DNA from: Luteolibacter arcticus
GTDB taxonomy: Bacteria > Verrucomicrobiota > Verrucomicrobiia > Verrucomicrobiales > Akkermansiaceae
Reading direction: 5' to 3'
DNA length: 64,000 nt
NCBI RefSeq assembly: GCF_025950235.1
Contig: NZ_JAPDDT010000002.1
Span: 310,001-374,000 of the forward strand
Of the stretch, positions 6,793-14,279 are shown piece by piece. The stretch's first letter is position 1; the number at the start of each line of letters is the position of its first letter. Under the pieces are notes generated by a model. The model ran no database searches. It had not been told where the DNA came from and saw only the letters and a list, made by a program, of their open reading frames with translations. The position numbers were made by a program, and so were the translations under genes.

Positions 6793-9700
6793 ATGAAGCA
6801 AACCCTGCTATTCGCGATGGCGGCCATCGTCGCCCAACCCGCCGCATGGGCCGCCACTCCCCCGAAGAATGGCGAGCACATCGTCCTCCTCGGCAATGGC
6901 CTCGGCGAACGTTTCATCGACCACCCGTATTTCGAGGCGGATTTGCAGATGCGCTTCCCGGACAAGCAGCTTGTGGTGCGCAACCTGTGCCGCGTCGGCG
7001 ATACGCCCGGCTTTCGCCCGCATCCCTCGCGCAAGTCGCAGTGGGCCTTTCCCGGCGCCGAAAAATTCCACCCGCAGCACCAGATCCATGCCGGCCAGGG
7101 CAATCACCCGACGCCCGACCAGTGGCTCACGACGGTGAAGGCGGACACCATTCTCGCTTTCTTCGGTTACAACGAGTCCTTCGACGGCCCGGCCGGCCTG
7201 GAGAACTTCAAGGGCGAGCTGGACGCCTTCATCACCCACACGCTCGCCCAGAAATACAATGGCAGCGCGGCCCCGCGGCTGGTGCTGGTTTCGCCGATCG
7301 CCTTCGAAGACCTTTCCGCGAAGCGCGACCTGCCGGATGGCAAGAAGGAGAACGAGAACCTCGCGCTCTACACCAAGGCCATGGCCGAGGTGGCCGCGGC
7401 GCGGAAGGTCGAGTTCATCGATCTCTTCGAGTCCACTTCCAAGCTCTACGCAACGCTGGACAAGCCATTCACCCGCAATGGATTCCTACCCAGCGACGAT
7501 GGCTACAAGCTGCTCGGCCCGGCCGTGGTCGACCAGGCCTTCGGCAAGGTCCCGCGCAAGGCCACTGGGAAGCCGGCCAAGATCGTCGAGGCCGTCCGCG
7601 ACAAGGATTGGTTCTGGTTCAATGACTACCGGATGCTCAATGGCGTCCACGTCGATGGCCGACGCTACAATCCCTTCGGCCCGCAGAACTATCCCTTCGA
7701 GACCACGAAGATGCGGGCCATGACCGAGGTCCGCGACCGCGCCGTGTGGGCGATCGCCAATGGCAAGGGCTTCGACCTCAAGACCGCCGACCATTCCACC
7801 CCCCCCCTGCCGGAGGTGAAGACCAACTATCAGCCCGGCGGCAAAAACGGCGATCCGGACTACAAGGAAGGCCGCGAGGCGGTGAAGGCGCTCGCCGTGC
7901 CGGAAGGCTACAAGGTCGAGCTCTTCGCCTCCGAGAAGGAGTTCCCGAACCTCGCCAACCCGATGCAGATGTCCTTCGACAACAAGGGCCGGCTGTGGGT
8001 GGCGACGATGCCCAGCTATCCACACTATCGTCCCGGCGACGAGCGGCCGAATGACAAGATCCTCATCTATGAGGACACCAACAACGACGGCCGCGCCGAC
8101 AAGGAGACCGTCTTCGCCGACAAGCTGCACCTGCCGATCGGCATCGAGTTCGCGCCCGAGGGCGTCTATGTCGCGCAGGAGCCGCACCTGATGTTGTTCA
8201 AGGACACCAATGGCGACGACAAGGCGGACTCCAGCGAGGTCGTGCTGACCGGCTTCTGCACCCACGACACCCACCACGCGGTCAGCGCCTTCTGCGCCGA
8301 TCCGTCCGGGTCCTTCGTGATGGGCGAGGGCGTCTTCCTCCACTCGAATGTCGAAACGCCCTACGGCCCGGTGCGCGGTGTCGATGGCGGCTTCTTCCGC
8401 TTCAGCCCGCAGCGCACGCATCTTGAGCGCACCGCGCAGCTCTCCATCCCGAATCCCTGGGGCATCGCCTTCGATGACTGGGGCCAGGACTTCTTCCTCC
8501 ACACCTCCGGCCCGGGCATCGAGTGGATGCTGCCGGGCTCGCTCAAGACTCCCTATGGCGTCAAGAACCCGGGCTCACCCAATCTCGCGCCGAAGGGCAA
8601 CGAGGTCCGCCCGACCTCCGGGCTCGAATTCGTCTCGTCCCGCCATTTCCCGGATGAGGTGCAGGGCGACATGCTGCTCTGCAATGCCATCGGCTTCCTC
8701 GGGATCAAGCAGCACAAGATCGAGGACGAACCGACGGGCTACAAGACCACCTTCCGCCAGGACCTGCTGAAGTCGTCCGACGGCAACTTCCGCCCCGCTG
8801 ACCTTGAGTTCGCGCCGGATGGTTCGCTCTTCGTCATCGACTGGCAGAATGCGCTGATTGGCCACATGCAGCACAATGCCCGCGACCCGCATCGCGACCA
8901 CGAGCACGGCCGCATCTACCGCATCACCTACCCGTCGCGTCCGCTGGTGAAGCCAGCCAAGATCGCCGGTGCCCCGTTGGCGACGCTGTTCGAAAACCTC
9001 AAGCTGCCCGAGTATCGCACCCGCTACCGGACCCGCCGCGAGATCCGCGGTCACTCGGCCGATGAGGTGCTGCCAGCGCTCCAGCAGTGGGTGGCCAAGC
9101 TGGACCCCAAGGACTCGCGCTACGAGCACCACCGCCTCGAAGCGCTGTGGACGACCTGGGCTCTAAACAAGGTGGATACGAAGTTGCTCGGTGAGCTGCT
9201 GGTGTCGCCGGACTACCACGTCCGCGCCGCGGCGGTCCGCGTGCTGCGCTACAATTTCCGCAGTGTGCCGAATCCGGCCGCGCTGCTGAGCAAGGCCGCG
9301 AACGATGCCGAAGGCCGCGTCCGCCTGGAGTCGATCGTCGCCGCCACATGGCTGGATAGCGGGGCTGCGAAAACGGTGGTCGAGCAGGCTTCCAAGCAGC
9401 CGCTCGACCGCTGGAGCCAGAATGCGGCGAAAACCGCCGCCGCCCGCCTCGCCGGTCGCGCCGAGGAAAAGATCGAGGAGCATCCCGCGCCAGCCGCGCC
9501 CAAGCACCTCATCGCCGCGGACCAGCAGCGCTATCTGGCCGGGCACGCGATCTACAGCCGCGAAGGATTCTGCCTCACCTGCCACCAGGCCGATGGCAAT
9601 GGCCTGCCGTCCGCCGGCTTCCCGCCGCTCTCAGGCAGCTTCTGGGTCACGGGCAGCGAGGAGCGCCTGATCAAGGTCACGCTCCACGGCCTGATGGGTC

Positions 9701-9930
9701 CCTTGGAACTCAAGGGCGTGAAGTATCCCGGCCAGGTGCCGATGACCCCGTTCGCGGGAATGCTCAATGACAAGGAAGTCGCCGACGTCCTGACCTACGT
9801 CCGCAACAGCTTCGGCAACCAAGCCGCGCCCGTCACCGCCGAGACCGTGGCCAAGGTCCGGCAAGCGGCAGGCACCCGCTCGTTCTACACGCCGGAGGAG
9901 TTGCTCAAGGAGCACCCGCAGGAGAAGTGA
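6793..9930 (+). CDS. PVC-type fusion: SGNH-like domain, membrane-bound dehydrogenase domain, HEAT repeats, cytochrome c
   Basis: 1045-aa secreted protein. ATG 6793 is followed by a clean signal peptide (MKQTLLFAMAAIVAQPAAWA). Residues ~25-270 are SGNH-like (HIVLLGNGLGERF, LAFFGYNESFDG, GYKLLGPAVV), but the nucleophilic Ser block reads GNG, so this domain is probably not a hydrolase. Residues ~370-730 are the beta-propeller 'putative membrane-bound dehydrogenase' domain (GYKVELFASEKEFPNLANP, PNPWGIAFDDWGQDFF, FRPADLEFAPDGSLFVIDW). Residues ~760-890 look HEAT-like. A cytochrome c domain follows with one haem site C-L-T-C-H at residues 927-931. The likely role is periplasmic oxidation of a carbohydrate-type substrate coupled to electron transfer; substrate unknown. 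A strong terminator follows. Confidence 0.92.
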   Translation: MKQTLLFAMAAIVAQPAAWAATPPKNGEHIVLLGNGLGERFIDHPYFEADLQMRFPDKQLVVRNLCRVGDTPGFRPHPSRKSQWAFPGAEKFHPQHQIHAGQGNHPTPDQWLTTVKADTILAFFGYNESFDGPAGLENFKGELDAFITHTLAQKYNGSAAPRLVLVSPIAFEDLSAKRDLPDGKKENENLALYTKAMAEVAAARKVEFIDLFESTSKLYATLDKPFTRNGFLPSDDGYKLLGPAVVDQAFGKVPRKATGKPAKIVEAVRDKDWFWFNDYRMLNGVHVDGRRYNPFGPQNYPFETTKMRAMTEVRDRAVWAIANGKGFDLKTADHSTPPLPEVKTNYQPGGKNGDPDYKEGREAVKALAVPEGYKVELFASEKEFPNLANPMQMSFDNKGRLWVATMPSYPHYRPGDERPNDKILIYEDTNNDGRADKETVFADKLHLPIGIEFAPEGVYVAQEPHLMLFKDTNGDDKADSSEVVLTGFCTHDTHHAVSAFCADPSGSFVMGEGVFLHSNVETPYGPVRGVDGGFFRFSPQRTHLERTAQLSIPNPWGIAFDDWGQDFFLHTSGPGIEWMLPGSLKTPYGVKNPGSPNLAPKGNEVRPTSGLEFVSSRHFPDEVQGDMLLCNAIGFLGIKQHKIEDEPTGYKTTFRQDLLKSSDGNFRPADLEFAPDGSLFVIDWQNALIGHMQHNARDPHRDHEHGRIYRITYPSRPLVKPAKIAGAPLATLFENLKLPEYRTRYRTRREIRGHSADEVLPALQQWVAKLDPKDSRYEHHRLEALWTTWALNKVDTKLLGELLVSPDYHVRAAAVRVLRYNFRSVPNPAALLSKAANDAEGRVRLESIVAATWLDSGAAKTVVEQASKQPLDRWSQNAAKTAAARLAGRAEEKIEEHPAPAAPKHLIAADQQRYLAGHAIYSREGFCLTCHQADGNGLPSAGFPPLSGSFWVTGSEERLIKVTLHGLMGPLELKGVKYPGQVPMTPFAGMLNDKEVADVLTYVRNSFGNQAAPVTAETVAKVRQAAGTRSFYTPEELLKEHPQEK

Positions 9931-9943
9931 TCCCAAGTGAAAG

Positions 9944-9972
9944 GCCGGGGAGGGTGACCTTCCCGGCTTTTT
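9944..9972 (+). terminator. intrinsic terminator after the dehydrogenase/cytochrome gene
   Basis: Ten-base-pair stem (GCCGGGGAGG at 9944-9953 with CCTTCCCGGC at 9958-9967, one G-U pair), loop GTGA, followed by TTTTT. It lies 14 bp after the stop codon. Confidence 0.88.
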
Positions 9973-9988
9973 CGTTTCGAGGAGAGCC

Positions 9989-10348
9989 TCACTGCGCTTT
10001 CACCGCCAGCACGTAGGAGAGCACCGCCTTTTCGTCGTCCGGCGCGAGACCGGCGTGGCGGATCATCTTGGGCATGGCGTCCTCCCATTCGTCCACGTCG
10101 ACGTCCTTGGGGATCATGTAATTGTGGCACTCGCCGCATTTCAGCATGTAGGTCACGTGGCCGTGCTGTAGCTTTTCGAGCGAGGTCTTGCTCTTCGCGG
10201 CCATGGCTGGCGTGGGATTCGGCACCTCGGAGATCCCGCCTTCGGCTGGCTCGGCACCCGTTTGGATGTTCCCGTCGGTGGGAATGCCGGTGCCGCCGCA
10301 GCCGGTGAGGATGGCGACGAGCACCAGGGAGCCGAAAAGATTGCGCAT
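9989..10348 (-). CDS. small c-type cytochrome lipoprotein
   Basis: 119-aa protein with a lipoprotein signal (VLVAILTGCGG, lipidated Cys at about residue 17) and one haem-attachment site C-G-E-C-H in the middle (YMLKCGECHNYMIPKDVD). A downstream Met (DAMPKMIRHAGL) could be the axial ligand. The C-terminal helix DEKAVLSYVLAVK is typical of class I cytochromes. It is convergent with the large dehydrogenase/cytochrome gene, from which it is separated by that gene's terminator. It may accept electrons from such an enzyme; this is inferred from proximity. Confidence 0.9.
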   Translation of the reverse strand: MRNLFGSLVLVAILTGCGGTGIPTDGNIQTGAEPAEGGISEVPNPTPAMAAKSKTSLEKLQHGHVTYMLKCGECHNYMIPKDVDVDEWEDAMPKMIRHAGLAPDDEKAVLSYVLAVKAQ

Positions 10349-10450
10349 GGCTCAGGCTAGCGGGGGAATGTTCCGGCTGAGAAGCGCCAAGTCTCGCGAG
10401 TGACTGGGAGATTGCACCCGGCGCGGATGCCGGAGAGCATGGAGGGAACG

Positions 10451-11929
10451 ATGGCGCTCTCCGACATCTGGCGTTCGATCGCAACCCATAGCCTATGTGG
10501 GATGGCCGGGGTGGTGCTGTGGCATGCGTGGAATCTTCAATCCCCCCCGCGGTCCGGACCGGTGAACGAGATGTCCGTCCCCACGGAAGACCGCCGCCAG
10601 GCGGTGAATCGCCGGGCTCGGGAGCTGGTCGATCAGGCGATCCTGACTGAGAGCCCGCGGCCTAGGGTGGCGACGAAGGCAAAGCCCCGAAGCCCGCGGT
10701 CGGCAGCGGAGGAAGCGCTGGCGAATCGGGCCGGCATCCTCGCGGAGTGGCAGGGTAAGGTGGACGCCTTCTTGAAGGCGGCAGCGATTCATCAGGCCGA
10801 CGGGCAACTGCTGGAGAAGATTGAGGACAAGCTGTTCCGGAACGATGAAGAGGACTTGTCGGCCATGGTGCTGGGACTCTTTCTCCAAAACGAGGACCGG
10901 GCACTTGCCGAAGTATGCCAAAGGGAGGCGCTGCACGGCACGGATGCGATCGAGGATGCCCTTGAAGCGCTGTCCGGGTCCACATTGGAGCGATGGGCCG
11001 CGGACCCGCAGGTTCCCCTGACAATCCGCGTTCAAATGTTGGCTTCCTTGGGGCAGCGAATGGGTCGGAACGGCGACCTCGAGGGGCTGCTCCGGACTTG
11101 GACGAATTCACCGAAGGCCTTTGACAGTTATCACCACGGCTCCTTGGTACGGGAGTTCCTCGGCGAGTGGATTTGCACCGACCCGGGCGAAGTGGTTCGC
11201 CGGATTTTTCAAGACTGGCCGGAGGACCTGCGGCTGGAGTTCCTGGAACAAACGAGCGAACACCCCATCTGGACCGATGCGCTCGCCTCGGCCATGCGCG
11301 AAGCACCGTGGGAACGGGTGCCGGAGGATTTGAAGAAAGAGACGATGGAGGCCATCGACACCTCGGACGATCCTTACCAGGAACTTCCGGCTCAAATGGG
11401 TCGGGCACCGGACAAAAGCTTGCCGGAGGGCTTGGAGCCGAGGGATGCACGGAGAGCGCTCACCTCTCACATGGAGCGGCTTCTAGACCGTGGGCCGGAC
11501 ATGATGGAGCAGCTCGCCGACGGGAGGATCGCGGTGGACGAGGTGGCGCGGGACTTGGCGTCGCGGTTGCCGGGTTCTGAACACTATCCGGAACTATTCG
11601 CCGAGGCCGTGTTTGAGGAGGCAGTGTCGACCGATCCAGCGGGTGCCCTGAAATACGCGGAGGGGAAGATCAGCCCCGAGCGCTTGGAGCAATTGGGCCA
11701 GGAAGCGTTGCAGTCGATGTTCTACAACGAGCCGTGTTTGGAACGGATTTTCGAGGCGGCGGCCTTGCTTCCAGCGAACACCTCGGAGCCCGGCTCGCTC
11801 ACCGGAGACTTCATGTCGTGGCAGGCTTGGGCTCCGGACCAGGCCGCGGCGGCCTTGGACAAGCTGCCTGCCCGGCATCCATTGCGGCGGCGGATCGAAG
11901 AAGCGCTTGCGGGAAAGGAGGAGCCGTGA
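10451..11929 (+). CDS. hypothetical N-terminally anchored protein
   Basis: 492-aa protein of unknown function. ATG 10451 is chosen because GGAGGG lies five bases upstream; earlier in-frame ATGs would overlap this ribosome-binding site. One N-terminal hydrophobic segment (SLCGMAGVVLWHAW) suggests a signal anchor. The remainder is acidic and predominantly helical, with short Leu/Trp-rich repeats (EDLSAMVLGLFLQNEDRALA, EVVRRIFQDWPEDLRLEFL) that resemble HEAT/TPR-type solenoids. I recognise no catalytic motif. It overlaps the following gene by four bases (GTGA) and may form a complex with its product. Confidence 0.75.
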   Translation: MALSDIWRSIATHSLCGMAGVVLWHAWNLQSPPRSGPVNEMSVPTEDRRQAVNRRARELVDQAILTESPRPRVATKAKPRSPRSAAEEALANRAGILAEWQGKVDAFLKAAAIHQADGQLLEKIEDKLFRNDEEDLSAMVLGLFLQNEDRALAEVCQREALHGTDAIEDALEALSGSTLERWAADPQVPLTIRVQMLASLGQRMGRNGDLEGLLRTWTNSPKAFDSYHHGSLVREFLGEWICTDPGEVVRRIFQDWPEDLRLEFLEQTSEHPIWTDALASAMREAPWERVPEDLKKETMEAIDTSDDPYQELPAQMGRAPDKSLPEGLEPRDARRALTSHMERLLDRGPDMMEQLADGRIAVDEVARDLASRLPGSEHYPELFAEAVFEEAVSTDPAGALKYAEGKISPERLEQLGQEALQSMFYNEPCLERIFEAAALLPANTSEPGSLTGDFMSWQAWAPDQAAAALDKLPARHPLRRRIEEALAGKEEP

Positions 11930-13029
11930 AACGGGCCGCAGGATACTTGCTATCGGCGCTCGTCGGCTTCCTGGTGGCGGCTTCCTTGCAATCGGAACGA
12001 GCGGGGAGACAGGACGAAGAACGTCGTAAGCCCCGTTCCTCATCGGGATCGGGCGTGGACCAGGAGGAGGGGACCTCGTTTTCCTTGGCTTGGCGGCTCT
12101 TGGCAGAACGGGATCTGGATCCTTGGGCCCGCTATCATTCAAGGGGTGAGTTACTCGGCCGGTGGGCAAGGGAGGATCCCCGGCATTTCCTACGTTTCTT
12201 CGAGGGCCGTGCGGCTCCCCGAGGCTGGAAAGATTTGGTGGTGAGCGAGATTGGGACGGAGCGACCGGAGTTACTCGCAAGGTTCGCCAAGGACCATGGC
12301 GGCATGGGTCTGATGGGGGAGATGGCAGGGCATCTCGATCCGCGTCGTGCATTTGAGGTCTTTGGAAGCGAGCCGGGAATCCCTCCGGCCCATTTCATCA
12401 GCATCGCAGCACGGGGTGCGGCGGTGGATCCGGAGTTCATCGGCCGCCTTGAGGAACTGCCGGATGGGCCGGCAAAGGATGCCTTTCGCGCCGGCGTCAT
12501 GGAAACCCAGTTGGAAGCCGGGCGTTGGACGGAAGCCGTAGAGAACCTGAAGAGCTTGGAGGCACTGGGTCCGCCGATGGCGAAGGAGTTCGGCGAGGCA
12601 CTCTCTGCCGAGGTGGCGTGGATAGAGCGGGGTGAGCTGATTCTGGCAGTTCCCGAGCCTTTCCGCGACGAGGCCTTTGAAGGGGCCATGTCCGCGTCCG
12701 ATGAAGAGATGGAGGCGGGCTCCACCGACGCTTCGCAGATTCAAGGCTTTCTTGAGTCGATGGCGGCGGCCGGCCTCAGGGCATGGGTATCAGAATCCAT
12801 CGAACTCTCCCCGGCCGATGCTTCGGCTTGGGGAACTTGGGCCTTGGAATTGCCGGAAGGCGGAGAATGGGAAGCGCTGCGCGCCTCGAGCTTGGCACTC
12901 TGGCTAGCGAACGATGAGTCGGCAGCGACCACGCTTCGCGATCTTCCACCTGGTGCCGTTCGGGAGACAGCCATGAGAGTGTTGGAGCGCGAGCTCGCCA
13001 AGGAAGGGGAAGATTCGTCCGCCGAGTGA
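11926..13029 (+). CDS. hypothetical N-terminally anchored protein, partner of the preceding gene
   Basis: 367-aa protein starting at GTG 11926, preceded by GGAGGAG and overlapping the previous stop. The same frame is open to 11734, but that part lies inside the upstream gene. The N-terminus KRAAGYLLSALVGFLVAASL is a signal anchor. The rest is a helical solenoid-like region with repeated motifs around LLGRWAREDPRHFLRFFEG and ELLARFAKDHGGMGLMGEMA. Composition and layout mirror its neighbour, so both probably belong to one Verrucomicrobia-typical family. No enzymatic motif is visible. It is the last gene before the giant operon, 184 bp upstream of it. Confidence 0.75.
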   Translation: MKRAAGYLLSALVGFLVAASLQSERAGRQDEERRKPRSSSGSGVDQEEGTSFSLAWRLLAERDLDPWARYHSRGELLGRWAREDPRHFLRFFEGRAAPRGWKDLVVSEIGTERPELLARFAKDHGGMGLMGEMAGHLDPRRAFEVFGSEPGIPPAHFISIAARGAAVDPEFIGRLEELPDGPAKDAFRAGVMETQLEAGRWTEAVENLKSLEALGPPMAKEFGEALSAEVAWIERGELILAVPEPFRDEAFEGAMSASDEEMEAGSTDASQIQGFLESMAAAGLRAWVSESIELSPADASAWGTWALELPEGGEWEALRASSLALWLANDESAATTLRDLPPGAVRETAMRVLERELAKEGEDSSAE

Positions 13030-13213
13030 TGCTTTTCCGGGACACTTGCACGCTTTCGCAAAATGCCCGCGGGGAATTTAAGACGGGGAGGGGGAAAATC
13101 AGCCATATGATTAAGATTCCTTGAATATTTGACTGAAGTGGATAGCTAAGCGCGTCTCAGCTTCGGCGGCACCCATCTCCACACGCCGATTCTGCTCCCA
13201 CCCTTCCTCCTCC

Positions 13214-14257
13214 ATGATCCGAGCCGCGCTCCGGGCGTACGCCCGTCCCTTCGTCCTGTCGTCGATTTTCGCCGCGGGGAGCGTTTCCCTTCATGCCCAG
13301 GATGAGTTCCCCGGCCACCAGCGGACACAGGAAATTACTCTGCACAAGGGTTGGAACGCGGTCTACCTCGAGGTCGATCCAGCCGATGATGCGCCCACCT
13401 CGGTGTTCGCCGGGGTGCCCGTCGACAAGGTGGCGACGCTTTTCAAAAACCCGGGCAACCAGCAATTTGTCACCGATCCCGCCGTCAATCTGACCAAGGC
13501 ACAGGGTTGGGGCGTGTGGTACGCGCCAGAGCTGCCGGAAGCTTTCCTGAAGTCGCTCGATGCGATCGATGGCAACCGCGCCTACCTCGTCCACGCGAAA
13601 GCGGATTGCCAGTGGCGGCCGAAGGGCCGGGTGACCGGTGATGCGGTGGCTTGGCAGCCCGATGCCTTCAATTTCACCGGCTTCCCAATCGCGGCGGTCG
13701 GTGGCCCGACGTTCGCCCAATTTTTCGCGGGCTCGAAGGCTCACAAGAACCAAGCGATCTATCGCCTGGTCAATGGCCGCTGGAAGCAGGTGCTCCAGCC
13801 TACCGCCGAGTCGATGCGCTCGGGTGAGGCCTTCTGGATCTACTGCAAGGGCCCTTCGGACTACCAAGGCCCGCTGCGCGCCGAGGTGACCGGTGGCGTG
13901 CTCGCGCTGGGCAAGGGACCGGCCGATCTCACCCTTCGCAATGAAGCTCCGCATCCGCTGACGCCAACGATCCATCACATCGCGGGCGATGCCTCACCGC
14001 TGCCGCTTTCGATCCTGATCAAGACTTACGGCGACCCGGAAGCCCCGGTGAAGTCGGTGCCCGCGAACCTGCCCGCCGCCGCGTGGCAGCAGCCCCTGCC
14101 GGCGCTCGAGATCGCCGGCGCGATCGCCATTCCTTTCGAGTGCCGCAGCGGCGAACTGCTCCGTCCGCTGCAGGGCTCGCTTTTGAAAATCACCACCGAT
14201 CTCGGGACGGAGACCTGGGTGCCGGTGTCGGGCCGCCGCGACGATCTTGGCGACTGA
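13214..14257 (+). CDS. secreted protein, first gene of the giant surface operon
   Basis: 346-347-aa protein with a signal peptide (VLSSIFAAGSVSLHAQ, cleavage before DEF). The mature part starts TLHKGWNAVYLEVDPADDAP and contains FKNPGNQQFVTDPA, WGVWYAPELPEAF, a free-standing GEAFWIYCKG and a C-terminal beta-rich domain (PIPFECRSGELL). It has no recognisable catalytic motif. The GWNAVYLEV-type start and compact beta composition suggest a carbohydrate- or protein-binding surface module. There is no Shine-Dalgarno sequence; a pyrimidine run (CACCCTTCCTCCTCC) immediately precedes the ATG. The next gene follows after 22 bp. Confidence 0.8.
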   Translation: MIRAALRAYARPFVLSSIFAAGSVSLHAQDEFPGHQRTQEITLHKGWNAVYLEVDPADDAPTSVFAGVPVDKVATLFKNPGNQQFVTDPAVNLTKAQGWGVWYAPELPEAFLKSLDAIDGNRAYLVHAKADCQWRPKGRVTGDAVAWQPDAFNFTGFPIAAVGGPTFAQFFAGSKAHKNQAIYRLVNGRWKQVLQPTAESMRSGEAFWIYCKGPSDYQGPLRAEVTGGVLALGKGPADLTLRNEAPHPLTPTIHHIAGDASPLPLSILIKTYGDPEAPVKSVPANLPAAAWQQPLPALEIAGAIAIPFECRSGELLRPLQGSLLKITTDLGTETWVPVSGRRDDLGD

Positions 14258-14279
14258 TTCTTCCCTCTCCTCCTTCGAC

